This document shows, one piece after another, positions 18,286 through 26,659 of a DNA stretch of 64,000 nt. The DNA lies in contig NZ_JACIFF010000004.1 in the NCBI RefSeq assembly GCF_014197245.1, positions 67,548-131,547 on the forward strand, read 5' to 3'. Numbering within the stretch: position 1 is the stretch's first letter; every line of letters begins with the position of its first letter. The DNA comes from Neolewinella aquimaris (GTDB lineage Bacteria; Bacteroidota; Bacteroidia; Chitinophagales; Saprospiraceae). The position numbers and the translations under genes are program-made. The notes under the pieces were generated by a model. That model did no database searches. It was not told the DNA's origin and saw only the letters and a list, made by a program, of their open reading frames with translations.

Positions 18286-19491
18286 GTGCTTGACCCCCTT
18301 TCCCCCGTACTCCCTCCCCTGAAGCTGCCGCCGATCCACCCGGCGTGCCGCCTCTCCGTCACCGTGCCGGCCAAGGATGAGGCCGATTTCATTCTGCCGA
18401 CCCTCCGGGCGCTCCGCTGGCAAGTAGATGAATGCGGTGCCCCCCTCGACCCAGCGTGTTACGAAGTTATCCTGCTCGCTAACAATTGTCGCGATGCGAC
18501 CGCCAACCTGGCACGTGCGTTCGCCCGCGCGCATCCGGACTTTCGACTGCACGTAGTCGAGCGCCATTTCCGACCGGAAGTCGCCTGCGTCGGCACCGCC
18601 CGGCGCATGATGATGGAAGCAGCCGCCGAAAGACTTCCTCCCCACGGCATCATCAGCACCACCGATTCGGATACCCTGGTCGACCGGCACTGGGTAGCCG
18701 CCACCCTTCGCGCTTTCGACCGGGGAGCGTATGCGGTCGGCGGCCGCATCACCACACCCCGTTGCCACCGCGGTGCATACCGGAAAATTTACCTCCAGGA
18801 CGTGACCTATCGCCTGCTCCAGGCACGACTGGAACACATGATCGATCCGCAACCGGACGATCCCGCCCCCCGTCACTTTCAGCAGTACGGACCCAGTATG
18901 GCGGTTCGGGTAGATGCGTACCGCGCCTGTGGCGGCATGCCCCCGCTAAAGGCGATCGAAGATGTTGCCCTGGGTTGGGCCCTCGAACGGATCGACGTAA
19001 GCTTCGTACACGACCCGGCCGTACGCGTCACTACTTCCGACCGCGCGAGCAGTCGGGTAGACGGAGTGGCCTTCAGTCATGCACTGGACGAATGGGGCAG
19101 GATGATTGCGGAGAACCGTAAGCCCGTCGTGCCCGGCTTACAAAACTGCCTCCGCTTATATAAGTGGAAAGTGGCCCTACGCAGGGCATTTTTCGAGCGC
19201 CGCTTGGGTGGTTCCCCTGCCCTGTTCTCCCTGGCGAGCTACCTAGATCTATCTCCGGCGAGCCTGGAGGAACGGGTCGCAGCAGCCCCCACATTCGGTG
19301 CCCTGTATCAGGATATCAGACAACAACTGGAAGCTACCCACGCCTTTTCGGATACGACCTTCGAGGTGGCCATTCAGGACTTGCGCAAGTTTACCCGTTC
19401 GGCGTGCCTTTCCCCCGTCGCCAAACATCGAGTCGGTAGCGTTCCGCCCGGGTACCGTGTACGTGGTGAAAGCCGACAAGGCGCTGCTTGA
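18286..19491 (+). CDS. Family 2 glycosyltransferase of Nod-like cluster
   Basis: A 401-residue GT-A glycosyltransferase without clear membrane helices. It shows the N-terminal VTVPAKDEADFILPTL strand, the acidic STTDSDTLV motif near residue 125 (metal and nucleotide-sugar binding) and MPPLKAIEDVALGWAL near 222 (the ED acceptor motif). A GTG start at 18286 fits. The final 33 residues overlap the convergent deacetylase-methyltransferase gene by 101 bp and look like antisense translation rather than conserved sequence, so the gene may have lost an earlier stop. In other genomes this type of GT2 sits beside PIG-L/NodS and acyl-CoA-dehydrogenase genes, as here. Confidence 0.85.
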   Translation: MLDPLSPVLPPLKLPPIHPACRLSVTVPAKDEADFILPTLRALRWQVDECGAPLDPACYEVILLANNCRDATANLARAFARAHPDFRLHVVERHFRPEVACVGTARRMMMEAAAERLPPHGIISTTDSDTLVDRHWVAATLRAFDRGAYAVGGRITTPRCHRGAYRKIYLQDVTYRLLQARLEHMIDPQPDDPAPRHFQQYGPSMAVRVDAYRACGGMPPLKAIEDVALGWALERIDVSFVHDPAVRVTTSDRASSRVDGVAFSHALDEWGRMIAENRKPVVPGLQNCLRLYKWKVALRRAFFERRLGGSPALFSLASYLDLSPASLEERVAAAPTFGALYQDIRQQLEATHAFSDTTFEVAIQDLRKFTRSACLSPVAKHRVGSVPPGYRVRGESRQGAA

Positions 19492-20761
19492 ATGCTTCGT
19501 GCACCTCGTCGCCCGTCAGCGGATAATCCGGAACGTAGGGGGTGTAGTGGACGAGGATCAGGTCGCCACCCCGGTTGATCCCCTGCTGGATAAGGTCAAT
19601 GGAACGGTACAGGTCCTCGTAGCCCCAGTAGTATCCGACTTCGGAGAGGACAACTAGGTCGAAAGAAGCAGTAGGATATTCTTCCGGAATAATCATCTGC
19701 CGAAACTCCACCTCCGGCCGGCCGGCCAGGCGGGCACGCGCACGTGCCAGGGGCGCTTCGCTGGTATCTACCGACAGCAGCTTATCGCAGCGGTCGGCCA
19801 GCAGCTCGGTGAGCACTCCGATGGAGCAACCGATCTCGAAGCCGGATGGGTAACGATCCCGGGGCAGGGCCGCTATGGTCGCCGCATATTTTCCGTGCTC
19901 GTACGCACTGGTCTCAAAGTTCCAGGGGTCGTCGCGGTCGTCGTACACCCGGTCGAAGTATCCGGCACCCAGGCTACGGTGACGCTTGGCGGCCGGCTCG
20001 AAGTACACTTCGCTTGTCCCGCGGAAGTGGTCCAGCATATGGTCCTGCAGGACAAATCCGGTTGGATCATCGTCGATGACCTGCCCCAGTTGGGAGGCGT
20101 GGGCAAGGACGGCGGCTTCTTTGCGATCCTGCTGTGCGGTCACGTCGAGTCGCCAGGCGATCATCTCCTCGGCCCGGGGCAGGTCGACTACGTTGGTTGC
20201 TTCCCACATCCAGATCGGGTATTCGATCCAGCGGGGTTCGGTAGGCAGCTTATCGGCCGCGGCCCGGCAGATGTCCCAGGTGGTGCGGTGATCGGGATGC
20301 AGGTCACGCCGCCAGGGCACCACTACGGTGTCGGCCCTCCACTCCGTAAGCCAGTTGGCTACCGTGTTCACCGCAGCGGAAAATCCCTCGTCGTGGCGAC
20401 CCGGAATGGCCCCGTCGGGAAGTCCCATGAAGTGTACCCGGTCAGCCGGCACTCCCAATTCGTTACACGCGGCGAGGGCTTCTGTTTGCCGGATAGCCGC
20501 TCTGCGCTCGCGGGGGAAATTGACGGAATTGGGGTGGGACATGGAGCCGTCGCTGACGAATACCACCCGCACGGCCTGCCCCCGGTCGGCCAGTGTGGCA
20601 ATCAGCCCTCCGCAACCCAGCGACTCGTCGTCGGGATGGGGCGAGAAAACGACGGTTGAGCTCCACGCCTCAAGGTCCCCGACGGGGTGCACCGGGGTGT
20701 TTTCCCGCAAATCGCGTTTTCTTTTCTCGACCAGGGCGGGGTCAGTCGGTAGTGTAGTCAT
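19391..20761 (-). CDS. PIG-L deacetylase fused to NodS-like methyltransferase
   Basis: A 456-residue two-domain protein. The N-terminal half (about 30-240) is a LmbE/PIG-L zinc deacetylase with SPHPDDESLGCGG near residue 40 and LHPDHRTTW near 145. The C-terminal half (about 265-450) is a class I SAM methyltransferase with the NodS-type entry (FDRVYDDRDDPWNFETS), motif I FEIGCSIGVLTELLAD, and DLVVLSEVGYYWG. NodB/NodS-like chemistry, deacetylation then N-methylation of an amino sugar, is inferred. ATG 20761 is chosen; it still overlaps the upstream dehydrogenase-like gene by 20 bp. Its 3' end overlaps the GT2 gene by 101 bp. Confidence 0.88.
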   Translation of the reverse strand: MTTLPTDPALVEKRKRDLRENTPVHPVGDLEAWSSTVVFSPHPDDESLGCGGLIATLADRGQAVRVVFVSDGSMSHPNSVNFPRERRAAIRQTEALAACNELGVPADRVHFMGLPDGAIPGRHDEGFSAAVNTVANWLTEWRADTVVVPWRRDLHPDHRTTWDICRAAADKLPTEPRWIEYPIWMWEATNVVDLPRAEEMIAWRLDVTAQQDRKEAAVLAHASQLGQVIDDDPTGFVLQDHMLDHFRGTSEVYFEPAAKRHRSLGAGYFDRVYDDRDDPWNFETSAYEHGKYAATIAALPRDRYPSGFEIGCSIGVLTELLADRCDKLLSVDTSEAPLARARARLAGRPEVEFRQMIIPEEYPTASFDLVVLSEVGYYWGYEDLYRSIDLIQQGINRGGDLILVHYTPYVPDYPLTGDEVHEAFKQRLVGFHHVHGTRAERYRLDVWRRGKGTPNG

Positions 20762-21869
20762 CCAGAATTTGTTGGCCGATCGCCTCCAGGACTGCATCGG
20801 GGGCGGGCTGCCGCAGGTACATGTTGAGGTCGGCGTGGAGGCGGGCGAAGGGGTGCGGGTGCAACATTCCCGCGGCTCCCAGGCTTTTCTCGGCGAGTTT
20901 CAGGCTTTCGTCGCAGTAGCCGGCAATGGCGGTGCGGGTCATATTGGCGGTGTGCACGATTTGGCCGGGATCGGAAGCGGGATCGTCCGCTACCTGCCCC
21001 GCGTGCTTGAGCCACAGCTTGCCGCTTTCCACCGCGATGGCCAGTTGGCCGATGCGGGTGCGCTGGTATCCGTTGCCAGTTCTCCCGGCCGAACGGAGGT
21101 GGTCGCGGCACGCATCCAGGATCGCCTCCGCGCCACCGAGCTGGACTGCGGCGAACCGGATGGCTCCTCCGCTGAAGGAGGGTTGGCGGGAGTAATCGTC
21201 GGGATCGCCGAGCAGATCGTCGGCAGCGAGGTCGATACCGGTAAATTCGATTTTATGACTCACGCTGTTGCGCATTCCGGTGGGCTTCCAGAATTTTTCG
21301 TCTACCGGGGGGCAGTGGTCGTCGAGCGGCACAATGGCCATTTGCCAGCCCCTGTCGTCGCCCGCAGTGGTGTGTAAATTTCCCGTAATCAGGGCGCGGG
21401 TGACGTGCACCGAACCGCTGCAGAAGCTCTTCGCTCCGCCGATGGTAATGTGGCCTTCTTTTCCTGGGTAGAGTCGTATTCCGTCGTGCATTTGGGTATT
21501 CCACACGCCGAAGAGGTGGCCGTTACGTGCGTCGCGGAACCAGCGCTCCTGTTGGTGGGGGGTAGCGTACAGGCCGATTAGGTGGAGTGCGTTTACGTGT
21601 CCTTCGTAGATTCTGCCGACCGACAGGTTACCCTTCCCGATACGCTGCAAGAGCTGAAGTAGCGTGGCGGTGTGGCGGGCGCGCAGGTCCAATGGCTGTC
21701 CGGGAAGCGTTACGTACAGGAGGCCGGCGTTGCGCAGTGCGGCGATTTCCCGGTGGGGAAAACCACCGTCGGCGTAGGTGTCAGCGGCCCATTCGGCGAA
21801 TTGCTCAGTGAGGCGGTCAACCCGCCCAAAGTCGAACGATACGGAGGGGGCGGCGGCGCTGCGGGTCAT
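20742..21869 (-). CDS. Acyl-CoA dehydrogenase-like flavoprotein
   Basis: A 375-residue protein with the three-part acyl-CoA dehydrogenase fold: N-terminal helices including FPHREIAALRNAGLL, a middle beta domain (GVWNTQMHDGIRL, GGAKSFCSGSVHVTRALI near 165) and a C-terminal helical bundle with KLAEKSLGAAGMLHPHPFARLHADL. It is related to the divergent group near XiaF/DszC-type flavin monooxygenases and ACADs. I cannot see the usual catalytic glutamate with certainty, so substrate and reaction are unknown. It overlaps the downstream deacetylase-methyltransferase gene, so the two are very likely cotranslated. Confidence 0.83.
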   Translation of the reverse strand: MTRSAAAPSVSFDFGRVDRLTEQFAEWAADTYADGGFPHREIAALRNAGLLYVTLPGQPLDLRARHTATLLQLLQRIGKGNLSVGRIYEGHVNALHLIGLYATPHQQERWFRDARNGHLFGVWNTQMHDGIRLYPGKEGHITIGGAKSFCSGSVHVTRALITGNLHTTAGDDRGWQMAIVPLDDHCPPVDEKFWKPTGMRNSVSHKIEFTGIDLAADDLLGDPDDYSRQPSFSGGAIRFAAVQLGGAEAILDACRDHLRSAGRTGNGYQRTRIGQLAIAVESGKLWLKHAGQVADDPASDPGQIVHTANMTRTAIAGYCDESLKLAEKSLGAAGMLHPHPFARLHADLNMYLRQPAPDAVLEAIGQQILDDYTTD

Positions 21870-21936
21870 AATTTATGAAAGCCAAAAGTGCCGCCGGGTG
21901 TTTGCTGTACTTTGCGAATATTTCGGCAATTTCCCC

Positions 21937-22563
21937 TCAGAGCAGGCTCCGCATCCCCTGAATCACGGCCAGGACGACCAACAAGGCTCCGAGGACGAAG
22001 TTGATGTTGCGGGTCAGGAAACGGGCCCTCCGGTGCATCCAGTTTGCAAGGCGGGCGTAAGCCCCGAAAATAAGCATGGCACCCGCGCCCGCGCCCGTTG
22101 TAAAGCCCGTACGTGCGGCAGCATCCCCGGCCAGGTGACCGTCGGTAAGCAACCACCCGCCGATGGCAAAAAAATAGGGAATGGTGAGGAAGTTCATCAG
22201 CGCGAGCACCGCTCCGCGGGCGAAGGGACTCCCCCGGTACGGACGCGATTCGGCAGCCTCCTCGGCCACCTTTGCGCGGTAGCCCTTAAAGAGGAAGAAG
22301 GCGGCCAGGACCAGGAAGACGAAGGCCGACCACTGCTTCATGACTACCAGGATGCCGGGATGCGACGTGAAGTAGTTGGCGAAGAAAATGGCCAGTCCGG
22401 CCTGCAGCGTAAAGGCCACCGCCATACCGGCCGCGAACTGGTAACCGGCCCGGCGCCCGGCACGCAGGCTTACGCTCACACTGGTCATGTTCAGCATTCC
22501 GGGAAATAAGGTTGCCCCGGCGGCAGCGGCGAGGCCGAGCAGAACGGCGGTGAGATAATCCAC
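21937..22563 (-). CDS. LysE/RhtB family exporter
   Basis: A 208-residue integral membrane protein with about six helices and the LysE-family pattern: TAVLLGLAAAAGATLFPGMLNMTSV at the start, the RAGRRAGYQFAAGMAVAF helix-loop near residue 37, and NFLTIPYFFAIGGWLL near 120 (family NPKAxLFF position). It probably exports an amino acid or related metabolite. It lies 67 bp upstream of the acyl-CoA-dehydrogenase-like gene on the same strand, so it could export the product of that cluster, but this is inference. Confidence 0.85.
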   Translation of the reverse strand: MDYLTAVLLGLAAAAGATLFPGMLNMTSVSVSLRAGRRAGYQFAAGMAVAFTLQAGLAIFFANYFTSHPGILVVMKQWSAFVFLVLAAFFLFKGYRAKVAEEAAESRPYRGSPFARGAVLALMNFLTIPYFFAIGGWLLTDGHLAGDAAARTGFTTGAGAGAMLIFGAYARLANWMHRRARFLTRNINFVLGALLVVLAVIQGMRSLL

Positions 22564-22675
22564 GCCGCAAAGGTAGGTTCATCGGTAGATTTTGGGGATA
22601 ATTCACCGTGGCCATTATTGAATGCAAGGTAAATTTGCCACCTTCGCGAGTAACCCATTAAAAACTTCCTCCCTT

Positions 22676-24085
22676 ATGGATCCCATCAAGATCAAATTCG
22701 GCACCGACGGCTGGCGCGCAATCATCGCTCAGGAATACACCGTCGATAACGTCAAACGCGTAGCCGAAGGCACCGCCCTGTGGCTCAAGCAGCAGGGAGG
22801 AACGCGGGTGGTCATCGGCTACGACTGCCGCTTCGCCGGCGAGCTGTTCACCGAGTCCACCGCCCGGGTACTGGGCAAACACGGCATTACCAGCCTGCTG
22901 GCCCCCACCTTCATCTCGACCCCCATGGTAAGCCTGGGCGTAGTGAAGACCGGTGCCGACCTCGGCGTGGTGATCACCGCCAGCCACAATCCACCCTCCT
23001 ACAACGGCTTTAAACTAAAGTCGAAACTGGGCGGACCGAGCATCCCGGACGACGTCACTGCCGTCGAGAACCTCATCCCCGACGAAGTACCCACCGACCT
23101 GCCGACCATAGAAGAACTGCGGGAGCAAGGACTCATCGAGGACCACGACTTCGAGCAGATCTACCTCGATCACGTGTACGCCAACTTCGACATGGACCTG
23201 ATCCGCAACGCTGACTTCGGTATCGCCTACGATGCCATGTACGGTTCCGGACAGTCGGCCATGATCAAGTTGCTGCCCGAGGCCCGTCACTTGCACTGCG
23301 AGTACAACCCCAGCTTCATGGGCCAGGCCCCGGAACCCATCGGCCGTAACCTAACACAGCTCAGCGATGTCATCAAAAAAGACCCCAAGCTGTCCCTCGG
23401 TATTGCCAACGACGGCGACGCCGATCGCATCGGGCTGTTCGACGAGAACGGCGACTTCGTAGACAGCCACCACATCCTGCTCCTGCTGCTGATGTACCAG
23501 TACGAGTACAAGGGCATCAAGGACGGCGAGGTAATCCTGACCTTCTCCGTTACCGACAAACTCAAGCAGCTGGCCGAGCAGTACGGACTGAAGTACGAAG
23601 TGACCAAAATCGGCTTCAAGTACATCGCTGAGATCATGGCCGAACGCGAAGTCATCGTGGGTGGAGAAGAATCCGGCGGACTGGCCGTCAGCGGGCACAT
23701 CCCCGAGCGCGACGGCATCTGGATCGGACTGATGATCGCCGAATACATGGCCAAAACCGGAAAGTCACTCAACGACCTGATTCAGGACGTGTACGACAAG
23801 GTCGGCAGTTTCAATTGCGACCGCGATGACGTCCACGTCGAGAACGACCGCAAGTGGGAGATCGTCAAGCAGGCGGAAGAAAACCCCTTCAAGAAGATCG
23901 GCTCCTACACGGTCACCGACGTAAAGCACCTCGATGGCACCAAGTTTTTCCTCGACGGCGACGATCGCTGGCTGATGGTTCGCCCCAGTGGCACCGAGCC
24001 CGTGCTGCGGGTGTACGCCCAGGGTGCCGATGCCGCGGAAACCCGCAAGATCATCGATGCCGGTCGTGCAGAAATGAGCATCTAG
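22676..24085 (+). CDS. Phosphoglucomutase/phosphomannomutase
   Basis: A 469-residue alpha-D-phosphohexomutase. Four active-site loops are present: the phosphoserine loop VITASHNPPSYNG near residue 103, metal-binding loop IANDGDADRIG near 243, sugar-binding GGEESGGLAVSGHIPERDG near 327 and phosphate-binding RPSGTEPVLRVY near 438. It interconverts hexose 1- and 6-phosphates (glucose, mannose or glucosamine; specificity not readable). ATG 22676 matches the family start IKFGTDGWRAII; the longer frame from 22622 adds a non-homologous leader. The decarboxylase follows after 3 bp. Confidence 0.93.
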   Translation: MDPIKIKFGTDGWRAIIAQEYTVDNVKRVAEGTALWLKQQGGTRVVIGYDCRFAGELFTESTARVLGKHGITSLLAPTFISTPMVSLGVVKTGADLGVVITASHNPPSYNGFKLKSKLGGPSIPDDVTAVENLIPDEVPTDLPTIEELREQGLIEDHDFEQIYLDHVYANFDMDLIRNADFGIAYDAMYGSGQSAMIKLLPEARHLHCEYNPSFMGQAPEPIGRNLTQLSDVIKKDPKLSLGIANDGDADRIGLFDENGDFVDSHHILLLLLMYQYEYKGIKDGEVILTFSVTDKLKQLAEQYGLKYEVTKIGFKYIAEIMAEREVIVGGEESGGLAVSGHIPERDGIWIGLMIAEYMAKTGKSLNDLIQDVYDKVGSFNCDRDDVHVENDRKWEIVKQAEENPFKKIGSYTVTDVKHLDGTKFFLDGDDRWLMVRPSGTEPVLRVYAQGADAAETRKIIDAGRAEMSI

Positions 24086-24088
24086 GCC

Positions 24089-25543
24089 GTGACCGACTTG
24101 CTCGCCCGCGCCTACGATCCGGAGGAGTTTCGGAAACAGGGACACGCCCTCATCGACCGACTGGCCGACTATCTCGGCACGGTAGAATCCTATCCAGCAA
24201 ACCCTTACGAGACTCCCGATGCGTCGCTTGCGGCCTTCCGCAAGCTGCTCGGGGAACGGGCGGGTGCGGACGAGATATTCGCGGGCGTGATCGACCACAG
24301 CGTTCACCTGCATAACCCCCGGTACATGGGGCATCAGGTGGTGCCGCCCGCGCCGCTGGCCGCCCTCGGAGACGTCGCCGCCAGTTTGCTCAATACCGGG
24401 ATGGCCATCTTCGAGATGGGCCGTGCCGGCACGGCGATGGAGCGGATCGTAATTGAAGAGTTTGCCCGGATGCTCCGGTTGGCCCCTGAGGCAGGCGGAT
24501 TCCTCACCAGCGGCGGTTCCCTGGCCAACCTTACGGCCCTGCTTGCCGCCCGCTCCCGGCAGTGGCCGGAGGGTGACGTGTGGCAAATGGGGAGTCACGC
24601 CATCCGACCCTGCTTGCTGGTCAACGAGCAGGCGCACTACTGTATCGACCGGGCGGTGCGCATCATGGGCTGGGGCGCGGAGGGCATCATTCACGTACCC
24701 ACCGACCGTGAACTACGGATGCGTACGGAGCTGATCGACGAACTGGTCGTCGACGCGCGTAAGCGGGGGCTTACCCCCATCGCGATTGTGGGCAGTGCCT
24801 GCACGACCAGCACGGGAACCTTCGACCATATCGATGCCCTGGCCGATGCCGCCGCCCGCAACAAGCTGTGGTTGCACATCGACGGAGCCCACGGAGCCGC
24901 CGTGCGACTCGATCCCGACCGCCAGCACCTCACGGCGGGTCTGGAGCGGGCCGATAGCGTTGCGGTTGACTTTCATAAGATGCTGCTGTCACCGGCCATC
25001 ACGACCGGCCTGTTCTTCCGGGACGGCACGGATGCCTACCGCACCTTTCAACAGCGAGCGGAATACCTCCTCACGGCGGAAAGCAGCGAAGAAGACTGGT
25101 CCAACATCGCCCGGCGCAGCTTCGAGTGCACCAAACGAATGCTCGGTCTACGGACCTTTACACTGCTCAGTGTCTACGGCCCGGAGCTATTCCGCGACTA
25201 CGTGGTGCGCGTGGGCGAACTGGGTAGGGAACTCGGCCGACAGGTGCGCCGTCACCCGGAGCTGGAACTCTTCATGGAGCCCGACGTGAACATTGTTTGC
25301 TTCCGCTTCGGTCACCCTACCCTCTCGGCCACCGCACGGGATGGCCTGAATCAGCTCATCCGTACCACGCTTACCGAGAGTGGGCAGATCTACCTCGTAC
25401 AGACCCGCATAGATGGAGAAGTGTACCTGCGCTGTACCCTCACCAATGCGTTCACTACGTCCGCTGACCTGAGTGACATGCTTGCCCGCGTGGCCTCGGT
25501 CGGGCACGAGCTGCTGCAGTTGCGCGGGAACCTGCGCGAATAA
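24089..25543 (+). CDS. PLP-dependent group II decarboxylase
   Basis: A 484-residue decarboxylase of the aromatic-amino-acid / glutamate / diaminobutyrate group (fold type I). Key residues: TSGGSLANLTALLAAR near 148 (cofactor phosphate), the HIDGAHGAAV Asp-His pair near 262, and PLP lysine K297 in DFHKMLLSP. It begins with GTG 24089, 3 bp after the phosphohexomutase stop. Which amino acid it decarboxylates is not decidable; the NPRYMGHQVVPP block resembles the L-tyrosine/DABA decarboxylase branch. Confidence 0.88.
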   Translation: MTDLLARAYDPEEFRKQGHALIDRLADYLGTVESYPANPYETPDASLAAFRKLLGERAGADEIFAGVIDHSVHLHNPRYMGHQVVPPAPLAALGDVAASLLNTGMAIFEMGRAGTAMERIVIEEFARMLRLAPEAGGFLTSGGSLANLTALLAARSRQWPEGDVWQMGSHAIRPCLLVNEQAHYCIDRAVRIMGWGAEGIIHVPTDRELRMRTELIDELVVDARKRGLTPIAIVGSACTTSTGTFDHIDALADAAARNKLWLHIDGAHGAAVRLDPDRQHLTAGLERADSVAVDFHKMLLSPAITTGLFFRDGTDAYRTFQQRAEYLLTAESSEEDWSNIARRSFECTKRMLGLRTFTLLSVYGPELFRDYVVRVGELGRELGRQVRRHPELELFMEPDVNIVCFRFGHPTLSATARDGLNQLIRTTLTESGQIYLVQTRIDGEVYLRCTLTNAFTTSADLSDMLARVASVGHELLQLRGNLRE

Positions 25544-25613
25544 AAGCTGCGGGAACCATCGTGTATAAGAACGAAATAGCGCCGCTTCACGTTACTCCAT
25601 CACGTTCCATACC

Positions 25614-25627
25614 AAAGATCGATCTTT
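25614..25627. promoter_or_regulatory. Perfect 14-bp palindrome upstream of psd
   Basis: AAAGATCGATCTTT is a perfect inverted repeat 34 bp before the psd start. It could be an operator; no regulator can be assigned, and chance is possible. Confidence 0.3.
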
Positions 25628-25661
25628 ACCGATTCTAAACCTCCCCGTCTTGCGCAAACCC

Positions 25662-26312
25662 ATGAAAATACACCCGGAAGGTCGCCGGGTGTTGGCACTG
25701 TTGTTCGTCGGTCTCGGCCTCGTCGTAGCACTCGTCTACTGGAAAGCACCGGCCCAGCTCCCCGTAGTGGCCGTGGCCGCCGGACTGTTTTTCCTGACCA
25801 TCCTGCAGTTTTTCCGCAACCCCACCCGCATGGTGCCCGAGGAAGCCGATCACCTGGTTTACGCCCCGGCGGACGGAAAGGTGGTCGTGATTGAAGAGGC
25901 CTACGAACCGGAGTATTTTAAGGCCAAACGGCTGCAAGTAAGTATCTTTATGTCTCCGGTAAATGTACACGTGAACCGAAATCCGGTCAGCGGACTGGTC
26001 AAGTATAACAAGTACCATCCCGGAAAATACCTCGTCGCCTGGCACCCCAAGAGCAGCACCGAGAACGAACGGACGACCGTAGTCATCGACACCGGAGAGA
26101 CCGAAATCCTCATGCGACAGATCGCCGGAGCCCTGGCAAAGCGTATCAAGAACTACCTTGAAGTAGGCCAACAGGTGGTGCAGGGGGAAGACTTCGGCTT
26201 CATCAAGTTCGGCAGCCGGGTCGATGTGTTCCTACCCCTCGGGACGCGCCTCAACGTAGAAATCGGCCAGAAAGTGAAGGGCAACAAAACCGTAATCGCC
26301 ACCCTCGAATGA
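25662..26312 (+). CDS. psd: Phosphatidylserine decarboxylase (short, archaeal-type)
   Basis: A 216-residue proenzyme that makes phosphatidylethanolamine from phosphatidylserine. Two N-terminal hydrophobic segments (about 10-48) are followed by FFRNPTRMVP, YAPADGKVVVIEE, the SIFMSPVNVHVNR block with its conserved histidine and WHPKSSTENERT. The self-cleavage site is FGSRVDVFLP with Ser185 as the predicted pyruvoyl precursor. Length fits the short Psd-A/Psd-D class rather than E. coli Psd. ATG 25662 is preferred to TTG 25650. A 2TM gene follows 8 bp downstream. Confidence 0.92.
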   Translation: MKIHPEGRRVLALLFVGLGLVVALVYWKAPAQLPVVAVAAGLFFLTILQFFRNPTRMVPEEADHLVYAPADGKVVVIEEAYEPEYFKAKRLQVSIFMSPVNVHVNRNPVSGLVKYNKYHPGKYLVAWHPKSSTENERTTVVIDTGETEILMRQIAGALAKRIKNYLEVGQQVVQGEDFGFIKFGSRVDVFLPLGTRLNVEIGQKVKGNKTVIATLE

Positions 26313-26320
26313 CCTAAACC

Positions 26321-26659
26321 ATGAGCCGCCGCAAACAACGTCAGTACGACCAGAAAAGCCTGCGCGAAAAGAAGATCGATTTTCGCCGTCACTTGCGGAC
26401 GTACCTGGTCATGTGCGGATTTTTCGTGCTGCTCAACGTCATCACCTACGTCGGAGCCTTCTGGGCCATCTGGCCGATCCTGGGCTGGGGCATTGGCATC
26501 ACCATGCAAGCCATGAGTTTGTACGGCCCCCTGGCCGATCCCGAGGACGTCCACCCCCGCGAAGAAAATAAGGGCACGCCCCTGGCAGATCCGGATGAAC
26601 GGATGGAACTGCGGGAACTGGAAACCCGTCGCCCCTACCGGGACGAAGATTTGGTATAA
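26321..26659 (+). CDS. 2TM domain membrane protein
   Basis: A 112-residue small protein with a basic N-terminus (KSLREKKIDFRRHLRTY), two membrane helices (about 28-48 and 50-68, with GWGIGITMQAMSLYG closing the second) and an acidic tail. This is the layout of the Bacteroidota 2TM family, sometimes fused to LytTR or kinase domains; function unknown. It probably forms an operon with psd. Its 3' end overlaps the convergent NlpC/P60 gene by 25 bp. Confidence 0.83.
   Translation: MSRRKQRQYDQKSLREKKIDFRRHLRTYLVMCGFFVLLNVITYVGAFWAIWPILGWGIGITMQAMSLYGPLADPEDVHPREENKGTPLADPDERMELRELETRRPYRDEDLV

Noticed and set aside
19895-21377. Two long plus-strand frames (254 and 349 codons)
   Set aside because: Antisense of the deacetylase-methyltransferase and ACAD-like genes, both with clear motifs on the other strand.
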